Origin: JBAXQQ01 sp037131695
GTDB lineage: Bacteria; Armatimonadota; Hebobacteria; CAIYQO01
Assembly (NCBI GenBank): GCA_964638715.1
Contig: CAZWZF010000075.1
Span: 1-19,344, forward strand
Direction: 5' to 3'
Length of the DNA stretch: 19,344 nt
This document shows positions 8,455-14,303 of the stretch, piece after piece (the stretch's first letter is position 1; each line of letters opens with the position of its first letter). The notes below the pieces were generated by a model. That model was not told where the DNA came from and made no database searches. It saw only the letters and a program-made list of their open reading frames with translations. The position numbers were made by a program, and so were the translations under genes.

Positions 8455-8889
8455 TTAGTCCGGCGCGACAGGAGGTGCTGGAGTTGTATCCGCAGGCGGT
8501 GCCGCCGGTTCAGCCGGTACGTCCGGGGTTGCAGTTGCGGGGTTCGTTGTATCAATAGTACCTTTTGGAGAAAATTTTGTAACATTCTTGGGTTTCTTTC
8601 GTTTTCGTACTTCACCATCCGGCTGCCATTGGGGAATATCAGATGGTTTTACACCATCTATCCAAACCGGGGATTCTTTATCCGTCGCTACAGCACCAGC
8701 AGAAGAACTGCCTTTAACATGATTGCTATTTGAATTATCCTGCAATTTTGTTGGGTCAGCTTTTAAATATTGCGGTGAAATCACTCGGGCACCCAGGTAC
8801 AGGCCGCCCAGTAAAAATACCGCCATCAAAAACAGAGTAAAAAACAGATTCAGAAAAAATCTTCCTCGTCTTAAATGATATTGTATCAT
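8455..8889 (-). CDS. Small membrane protein with Pro/Ala-rich tail, function unknown
   Basis: This 144-residue protein is not recognised. It has a basic N-terminus (HLRRGR), one strong transmembrane helix at about residues 11-33, and a soluble remainder that is probably periplasmic. Residues 45-112 are polar, with a basic patch at 96-105 (RKRKKPKN). From about 113 the tail is low-complexity Thr/Pro/Ala (PAEPAAPPADTTPAPPVAPD). The layout recalls tethered periplasmic proteins, but there is no SPOR, TonB or other domain to name. It is the first gene of the envelope operon and couples to lpxB. It has no Shine-Dalgarno: its promoter places the predicted +1 on the ATG, so the message may be leaderless. 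No later start keeps the transmembrane helix intact. The gene is likely real because of its position and promoter; its role is unknown. Confidence 0.7.
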   Translation of the reverse strand: MIQYHLRRGRFFLNLFFTLFLMAVFLLGGLYLGARVISPQYLKADPTKLQDNSNSNHVKGSSSAGAVATDKESPVWIDGVKPSDIPQWQPDGEVRKRKKPKNVTKFSPKGTIDTTNPATATPDVPAEPAAPPADTTPAPPVAPD

Positions 8890-8895
8890 GGTAAA

Positions 8896-8924
8896 ATCAT
8901 ACCTAAACAGATTACATTAGTCAA
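8896..8924 (-). promoter_or_regulatory. Near-consensus sigma70-type promoter of the lpxB block
   Basis: On the minus strand, TTGACT (8924-8919) and TATGAT (8901-8896) are separated by exactly 17 nt. Six bases (TTTACC) then lead directly into the ATG at 8889. With usual spacing the +1 is the A of that ATG, so the transcript would lack a leader. Confidence 0.7.
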
Positions 8925-8995
8925 GATGAATAAAGATGGTTAATATCACAAAAAAATGTTATCATCTCAAAAAATTATCAATGGAGGTAATTATA

Positions 8996-9253
8996 ATGTC
9001 AGATGTTATAGCAGGATTAACCATCCTGGTTGAAAACCGTAAAAACGCCAACCCGCAGTTGAATGAAATTCTGGGGAAATATGGCTCGATTATTGCCGGT
9101 AGAATGGGCATTCCTCACCTGGCTGGCGACCGCTCAGTAATTTCACTTATTTTGCAAGGTAACTCTGACGCAGTTGACAGCCTTTTATGCGAATTAAGCA
9201 ATATAGAATCCGCCAACGGGTTCCGCACCGTGCTGGCAAAATTTGGTGAATAG
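8996..9253 (+). CDS. TM1266-like putative [FeFe]-hydrogenase system regulator
   Basis: This 85-residue protein matches the TM1266 family, an ACT-like fold found in genomes with [FeFe] hydrogenase maturation genes. The diagnostic run is NEILGKYGSIIAGRMGIP (23-40), followed by SVISLILQG (47-55) and a last helix-strand ending near residue 84. The family is called a regulator from genome context, with little direct proof. I chose the ATG at 8996 over an in-frame ATG at 8936 because a perfect GGAGG lies 8 nt upstream of 8996 and the family begins here; the earlier start would add 20 residues with no family match and no ribosome site. It stands alone, divergent from the envelope operon, with no hydrogenase gene in the window. 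The family call is good; the role is inferred. Confidence 0.85.
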   Translation: MSDVIAGLTILVENRKNANPQLNEILGKYGSIIAGRMGIPHLAGDRSVISLILQGNSDAVDSLLCELSNIESANGFRTVLAKFGE

Positions 9254-9271
9254 CAAAAAAATTCCTTCAGA

Positions 9272-9334
9272 TTAACATGAATAGGCAGGATGGGTAAGAT
9301 TTTTTATCCTGTCCATCCTGCTTATCCATGTTAA
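9272..9334. repeat. Intergenic palindrome, TTAACATG family (copy 2)
   Basis: Arms 9272-9300 and 9306-9334 match at 24 of 29 positions as an inverted repeat around a TTTTT loop. The ends are TTAACATG / CATGTTAA and the core is GCAGGATGG. It lies between two convergent genes, where it could end transcription from both sides. It is clearly related to the copy at 1102-1148. Confidence 0.8.
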
Positions 9335-9361
9335 ATTTGTTTTAATTAAATCTACGATGCC

Positions 9362-10483
9362 TTATTTCCAACCGCAAATATGCGCCAATTTATTGCTATA
9401 TTCAATAAAGTTTTTCCATGAGATGTCGGAAGGCACCCCGTGGTCGCAACTCGGTATATATCCACCGTCTTCAACTACCGGCGCTATTCTGTCCAGTTCT
9501 GCCTGCAATACACTTCCACCGGCAGCCATGGCACGCTTGTCTACCCCGCCGGAATAACCTATTTTGCGACCAAATTCTTTCCGAAATTCATTGATGTCAT
9601 TCCCGGCAGCCACCTCTATCGGGTCACACATGTTAATACCTGACTCTATCCATATCGGTATCAACTCGCCGATATAACCGTCAGAATCCATATCTATCAC
9701 CCGGCAGCCAGCTTTTTTAACTTTGTTTACCCAATGAATATATGATGGCTGCAAAAACTCGCGGGTCATCGCTGGCGACAGCATACTGTGTGCTTTATAT
9801 GCCATATCTTCAGATATGAATAACTTGTCTATCACCGTCACGGCAGATATTCTGTCAATAATTGCCGAAGTGTAATTCAGCCAATATTCAATCATATCTT
9901 TCACAAAATCCGGGTCATCCATGAATAATTCGCATAATCCCTCGAAACCGCACCATTCGCGCAATTGCCAGAACGGCCCGTTAAGGCTAACGCCGACGCC
10001 ATTGCCGCCATCGCGAATGTCTTTGCATTTTACCACCGAATCCGCCGGTATCCGAAAATCTGCGGCAGCATCATATTTCTCCCGCATTTTCTCCCAATCC
10101 CCGCGATTTGTTACCGGGCATTTTATCCATTTCCGAGTGACGAAATCGCGCGGAACCCGCAGATAAGTAGGGTCGAACTGGTCGGAAATCTGCACTGTCG
10201 CCCCCATCCAATCCTGCACAATCAAATATCCGTCGCCATGTTCCAGTATCTTCTCTTCAAACAGCGGATACATGCGAAAATCAAAGCCGGGGTTGCTATA
10301 ATAACCATCAATGCCGGAAATCCCTATCTCGCTGGCAACAGCCTCCAACCAATTAACCCCTTCCGGCAAACCTTCAGCATACCAGCGCCGCAGCGTTGAC
10401 TCGCGCGGGTAACCCGGCATAAAAGGCACCTTATCCGGATTCCCAAATAAAACAGTCTCTGCATATCTATCACGAAAGTTCAT
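9362..10483 (-). CDS. Uroporphyrinogen decarboxylase (URO-D) family protein, not HemE
   Basis: This 373-residue protein has the URO-D/MtaA-type TIM barrel. Recognisable pieces are LNGPFWQLREWCGFEGLCEL (167-186), ISEDMAYKAHSMLSPAMTREF (223-243), the strand VIDMDSDGYIGELIPIW (262-278), INMCDPIEVAAGND (283-296) and GGYIPSCDHGVPSDISWKNF (340-359). It lacks the typical HemE N-terminus, so haem synthesis is unlikely. Relatives include methyltransferases such as MtaA and many uncharacterised proteins of carbohydrate- or aromatic-degrading bacteria. I chose the ATG at 10483 instead of a GTG four codons earlier, because AGGTGG sits 8 nt before the ATG and the GTG is part of that ribosome site. It lies 67 nt after the MASE3-GGDEF gene and may be read with it. 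The substrate is unknown. Confidence 0.8.
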   Translation of the reverse strand: MNFRDRYAETVLFGNPDKVPFMPGYPRESTLRRWYAEGLPEGVNWLEAVASEIGISGIDGYYSNPGFDFRMYPLFEEKILEHGDGYLIVQDWMGATVQISDQFDPTYLRVPRDFVTRKWIKCPVTNRGDWEKMREKYDAAADFRIPADSVVKCKDIRDGGNGVGVSLNGPFWQLREWCGFEGLCELFMDDPDFVKDMIEYWLNYTSAIIDRISAVTVIDKLFISEDMAYKAHSMLSPAMTREFLQPSYIHWVNKVKKAGCRVIDMDSDGYIGELIPIWIESGINMCDPIEVAAGNDINEFRKEFGRKIGYSGGVDKRAMAAGGSVLQAELDRIAPVVEDGGYIPSCDHGVPSDISWKNFIEYSNKLAHICGWK

Positions 10484-10550
10484 GTTGTAATCCACCTATT
10501 GTAAACCACCCAACTTCAAAGTTGTCTCTCTTCACTCTTCTCTTTTCTCC

Positions 10551-12182
10551 TCACCCCATCTTATCTTCGGCAGCCTTCAATAACCCGTCAATATCGTTCT
10601 GGTTTTCTGAATCTATCAACACAATTCCCACACTGGTGGTCATATCGCCGGGCAGGTTTTTATCTGTTAATGCTCGATTCAACTGGTAATGCAAACGGTC
10701 TTTGATGATTGTCGTGGTAACATTTATCTCTACCGGTGCGAAAACGGCAAATCTATCGTCGCCAACCCTGCCGATAATTTCTGTTTTGCTGAATGCTGCC
10801 CGTAATGTCTCCGCCAGGGTGGCGATTGCTTTATCACCGATTTCGCGGCCATATTGAACATTAAATGCTTTCATGCTGTTTATATCAAACAATACCAGCA
10901 TGGTTCCTTCACCGTCGGCATCGGCTTTATCCAATCCATTGCGTACTGACACCGCAAAACTTGAACGCGATAGCAGGCCGGTTAGTTCATCACGCTTTAT
11001 CACTTCTGCTTCCACACGACTGACTAATTCCGTCACATCAGTACCCGCGCACATGATTGAATGAATATCCCCGGCATCAAATTGCTCCAATGCGCTTTTG
11101 AAATGAATCAACCTTGCCTCGCCCTGGGGATTTGTAAAAGTTATTTCATATTCCAACTCACCCTCGGCAATTATTTTTCCCATAAATGCGCGCATCGATT
11201 CTGCGTCTTCATCGGAAATTAAATTATACAACGGCATACCATGCATTTCTGCGTTGCTCTTGCCTATCAAGTATTCAAACGCGCGATTAGAATATTGAAT
11301 ATTCCCTTTCGTATCCATCACCAGCATTATATGTCCGGACTTCTCCAATATCTCCGCAAAAAATTCCCGTTCTTTCTCAATTAACTGGCTGATTCCTGCA
11401 AATATAAGATGAAACGGCCTTTTTAACCCGGTATCTACAATCGCCAAATACATCAGCATTACCGAAACGAACTTCAACAGATGCCCGATTGCGTTAGTTA
11501 ATCCATTAACATTAACATACCAGGTAAAGGCAATTTCTGACATGACGGCGAAAGCGATTGCATATACAATCAGCGAATGCGACCTTTTATCAATTACTGG
11601 TTTGCGAATATCAAATATTATTAAAGCGGCAATGAAAACAATGCTGATGAAATATTCGCTGAATATCTTAAAATTAGTTAATCCCTGTATATCATAACAT
11701 TGCGGAAAAATTCCATTAAAAATAAGAGATATTACAATTGCAGTTACAGCAAGATATGAAAGCATTATCGCGCACCAGCAATTTACTTTTTTATTGAACA
11801 CCAATACTGCTGCCAATAATGATAACGCCTGAACATATCGGGCAGCTATCCATAATTGCGTTGGAATATTTTCTTCTATCTTCGCAGCGGGAATAACTCC
11901 CATATTTTTAAAAGTAATTAAGTGCAATCCATCCAATGCACCCACGAATAGCATTGAAATGCCTAATAAGATAAGGAAATTATTTAGATGCAGATGACGA
12001 GTGTTCCAGGTTAAAATGAAGATGGAAAAGAATACAACGATACTTATCCCCTCTATAAGGGTATGAAAAAGCAGCCGATTGCCGGTAAGCATAAAACAAA
12101 ATATCGCAATAAATAAAAATGTTATTGCAAAATATGGCCGCAAATCTATACATTCCCGCATTACCGGTAACTTCTCTTCCAT
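10551..12182 (-). CDS. MASE3-PAS-GGDEF membrane protein with degenerate GGDEF motif
   Basis: This 543-residue protein has a MASE3-type membrane sensor (about 15-260, some seven to eight helices). It shows the MASE3 signatures LLFHTLIEGISIVVFFSIFI (37-56), TWNTRHL, FVGALDGLH (79-87) and PTQLWIAARYVQALSLL (107-123). A PAS domain follows (about 272-385, NIQYSNRAFEYLIG), then a GGDEF domain (about 398-543) opening with RDELTGLLSRSSF. The signature GGDEF reads GDDRF (474-478), with Arg at the catalytic Glu position. The DxDxFK segment reads DINSMKAF (433-440). No upstream RxxD inhibitory site was seen. It is therefore probably not an active diguanylate cyclase, and may bind GTP or act as a scaffold or sensor. 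The ATG has GGGAG 6 nt upstream. It is divergent from the glycosidase gene. Confidence 0.88.
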   Translation of the reverse strand: MEEKLPVMRECIDLRPYFAITFLFIAIFCFMLTGNRLLFHTLIEGISIVVFFSIFILTWNTRHLHLNNFLILLGISMLFVGALDGLHLITFKNMGVIPAAKIEENIPTQLWIAARYVQALSLLAAVLVFNKKVNCWCAIMLSYLAVTAIVISLIFNGIFPQCYDIQGLTNFKIFSEYFISIVFIAALIIFDIRKPVIDKRSHSLIVYAIAFAVMSEIAFTWYVNVNGLTNAIGHLLKFVSVMLMYLAIVDTGLKRPFHLIFAGISQLIEKEREFFAEILEKSGHIMLVMDTKGNIQYSNRAFEYLIGKSNAEMHGMPLYNLISDEDAESMRAFMGKIIAEGELEYEITFTNPQGEARLIHFKSALEQFDAGDIHSIMCAGTDVTELVSRVEAEVIKRDELTGLLSRSSFAVSVRNGLDKADADGEGTMLVLFDINSMKAFNVQYGREIGDKAIATLAETLRAAFSKTEIIGRVGDDRFAVFAPVEINVTTTIIKDRLHYQLNRALTDKNLPGDMTTSVGIVLIDSENQNDIDGLLKAAEDKMG

Positions 12183-12214
12183 AGCTATCTCCCGAAAATG
12201 ATTATTGCTGGCAT

Positions 12215-12228
12215 ATTATATCATTATA
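12215..12228 (-). promoter_or_regulatory. Tandem TATAAT boxes upstream of the MASE3-GGDEF gene
   Basis: Two perfect TATAAT hexamers on the minus strand (12228-12223 and 12220-12215) lie 33-46 nt before the ATG. No good -35 lies 16-18 nt from either; TTGCTG is 20 nt from the second. Either could be a -10 element. Confidence 0.4.
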
Positions 12229-12346
12229 TTTGGTAAATTTCAGCAATCATCATAGTTCAACTTTTGTTAATAATTTTTTATCATTTTAATCCTGTTAATC
12301 AATATAAAAACAAATTCACTGAGCAACGACACTTCACATTTTTACC

Positions 12347-12375
12347 TTGACTATATCCCCTATTAAGACCATAAT
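12347..12375 (+). promoter_or_regulatory. Sigma70-type promoter of the glycosidase gene
   Basis: TTGACT (12347-12352), a 17-nt spacer and CATAAT (12370-12375) lie 32 nt before the start codon. The predicted +1 near 12382 gives a leader of about 26 nt. The Shine-Dalgarno GGAGA (12393-12397) is 10 nt from the ATG, slightly long. Confidence 0.65.
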
Positions 12376-12407
12376 TACACTGATTTAACAATGGAGATAT
12401 TTTACGC

Positions 12408-14225
12408 ATGGTTTATGTTCACCCCGGTACCCTGTCATCCGACCCCACAATTGGCATTGAAACCCGACCGCTTGAAGATGGTTGGCATGCTTTGTCTGTT
12501 TACCCGCATCAAATTGCCTGGGAAAATGAATATATTCCACGATTAAGACAATGGGCGCAGCACCTGAATATTCATACCCCGCCCGCCGCATTATATTTGG
12601 AACCATCGAAGATTAATGAAATTGATTTTGTAATCGACTTTGGCACCGAGTTGCAGGGTGAGTTTAAATTTGAAATTACTACCGAAGGCCGCGGAAATAT
12701 CGCTATCAGTTACGGCGAATCTATCTGGGAAGCGCGGGAATGGAACCTGTCCACCATCTGCCATGAACAGCGGCCGCGCAAAGCACATTTTCATGCAACT
12801 CGCGGCACCTCATTATTCACCGGCGAACTTGGCGGATTCCGCTATGTCCGCGTTAGAATGGTGGATTTTAAAGAGTCTGTTTCGTTATCAGATATTCACG
12901 TAGCCGCCATAATTATGTATCCATCCGCCATTGGTTCTTTTCAATGCAGCGACGAAATATTTCAAACCATCTGGCAGCGCAGCGCATATACCGCACGGTT
13001 ATGCGCCTTCCCCGGCGGATTTATGGACGGCATCAAACGGGACAGACTGGGGTGGTACGGCGATGCGCGGATAACCAAGGATACCTGCGATTCTATCTAT
13101 TTTCAGCCGAATTCTTCCATTGATATGATGCTGATGCTGCCCATAGACAGTTGGGCAAACGCCATCCCAAATTACAGCTTCGATTGCCTGTCCATGCTGG
13201 TGCAGCATATTTATACTTTCGGTTTGGATGATCCGAAATTGCCCGCCATTTACGCACGAATCAAGGAGTTTACCACCTGGGTATTTGAGCAAAATACCAA
13301 TGCGGACGGTTTGCTGACCCGGCGCGATGATGGCGATTACTTCTTTAGCATCGGGTTCACCGACTGGTCGCCGCAGCCATTGGGCGGCAGGTTTGAAGAC
13401 CTGGCATCTCTGCAATTCGCATTTTTAGAAATGATAAATGATGCCATTACCCTTGCCGGCTGGTTTAACGACGATTGCCTCGCAGAACTGCAGCAAAGAG
13501 CCGTTGACCTGAAAATTATTTTAATGAAGAAATTCTGGAAAAAGGCCATCGGATTTCACCACACTCTGGGCATGGTGGATAAACACGGCAAAGAATGGAA
13601 AATGCCGACCACACCGGATATTCATTACCGCAAGAGCTACGTTGAAAAATTGAGTTTCGGCCCATCCGGCCCATCGCTGCAGTCAAATGCCCGTGCGTAT
13701 TTTGCCGGATTAGTGGATGTCGCCAACGAAAAATTCGTCAGAGCAGTATTTAATGACGTAAATATACCCCAAATTATCACCAGCTACTATAAATATTACA
13801 CCCTGTGTGCCCGCGCCGGATGCGGCGATGTGGCAGGCGCATTTGAAGAAGCGAAAAGCTATTTTAGCAAGATGCTGATAGAAAATGATAGCGCCACGGT
13901 ATGGGAATCATTTGAGCCGGATGTGGACGACATCAACAAATACAGCCTTCACGCCTTTCCAAAAAGCCTTTGCCACGGCTGGGGAAGCGGGGTAGTAGGT
14001 TTCACCCGCCGCTTTATCCTCGGCATAATCCCGGATGCGCCTGGATATAAAAAGGTTATCTTACAACCTGCCCATCTGCCAAAATTCAGCTTCACCGCAG
14101 AACTGCCCACTCCCAGCGGCATAATAACAGTGACAAAGGTGGACGGCAAACAGATAAAATACAAAATCCCCGCCGATATCGAAGCAACCTACGAAGACGA
14201 AAATATCGACGTAGTACGATATTAA
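12408..14225 (+). CDS. GH78-like alpha-L-rhamnosidase-related glycosidase
   Basis: This 605-residue protein has a beta-sandwich N-terminal part and an (alpha/alpha)6 barrel like bacterial alpha-L-rhamnosidases. The sandwich part includes FGTELQGEFKFEI (78-90), ISYGESIWEAREW (100-112) and GGFRYVRVRMVDF (142-154). The barrel begins at GSFQCSDEIFQTIWQRSAYT (176-195). The key active-site loop is FMDGIKRDRLGWYGDA (205-220), the DGxKRDRxxWxGD form seen in one branch of these enzymes. FTDWSP (317-322) and WESFEPD follow, then HAFPKSLCHGWGSGVVGFTRR and a small C-terminal beta domain. There is no signal peptide, so it should act in the cytoplasm on imported oligosaccharides, or as a modified-sugar hydrolase. 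Rhamnose specificity is not proven. It stands alone with its own promoter, divergent from the MASE3-GGDEF gene. Confidence 0.82.
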   Translation: MVYVHPGTLSSDPTIGIETRPLEDGWHALSVYPHQIAWENEYIPRLRQWAQHLNIHTPPAALYLEPSKINEIDFVIDFGTELQGEFKFEITTEGRGNIAISYGESIWEAREWNLSTICHEQRPRKAHFHATRGTSLFTGELGGFRYVRVRMVDFKESVSLSDIHVAAIIMYPSAIGSFQCSDEIFQTIWQRSAYTARLCAFPGGFMDGIKRDRLGWYGDARITKDTCDSIYFQPNSSIDMMLMLPIDSWANAIPNYSFDCLSMLVQHIYTFGLDDPKLPAIYARIKEFTTWVFEQNTNADGLLTRRDDGDYFFSIGFTDWSPQPLGGRFEDLASLQFAFLEMINDAITLAGWFNDDCLAELQQRAVDLKIILMKKFWKKAIGFHHTLGMVDKHGKEWKMPTTPDIHYRKSYVEKLSFGPSGPSLQSNARAYFAGLVDVANEKFVRAVFNDVNIPQIITSYYKYYTLCARAGCGDVAGAFEEAKSYFSKMLIENDSATVWESFEPDVDDINKYSLHAFPKSLCHGWGSGVVGFTRRFILGIIPDAPGYKKVILQPAHLPKFSFTAELPTPSGIITVTKVDGKQIKYKIPADIEATYEDENIDVVRY

Positions 14226-14239
14226 TTACGAATTATGGA

Positions 14240-14295
14240 GGCTTTTGCAAAACCTACTAATTATAAATTGGGGGAAAATAGGTTTTGCAAAAGTT
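14240..14295. repeat. Short inverted-repeat element (left end of kinase unit)
   Basis: GGCTTTTGCAAAACCTAC (14240-14257) and its near reverse complement ATAGGTTTTGCAAAAGTT (14278-14295) enclose 20 bp. Both copies belong to the same end sequence found at 16580 and 16733. The element lies between the stop codons of the convergent glycosidase and kinase genes and could also form a terminator-like stem. Confidence 0.75.
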
Positions 14296-14303
14296 TATAT
14301 TAT

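Noticed and set aside
8936..8995. In-frame ATG giving 20 more residues to the TM1266-like protein
   Set aside because: The added residues have no family match and no ribosome site; a perfect GGAGG precedes the ATG at 8996.
9362..10483. HemE (uroporphyrinogen decarboxylase of haem synthesis)
   Set aside because: The HemE N-terminal signature is missing and the active-site segments differ; only the superfamily fits.
10484..10495. GTG start four codons upstream for the URO-D-family gene
   Set aside because: The GTG lies in the AGGTGG sequence that best serves as the Shine-Dalgarno for the ATG at 10483.
12999..13549. Minus-strand open frames inside the glycosidase gene
   Set aside because: The plus-strand gene shows clear family motifs across this region; the antisense frames show none.
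14240..14295. Intrinsic terminator for the convergent glycosidase and kinase genes
   Set aside because: A stem can form, but its arms are copies of the end sequence repeated at 16580 and 16733, and there is no clean U tract; the mobile-end reading explains more.
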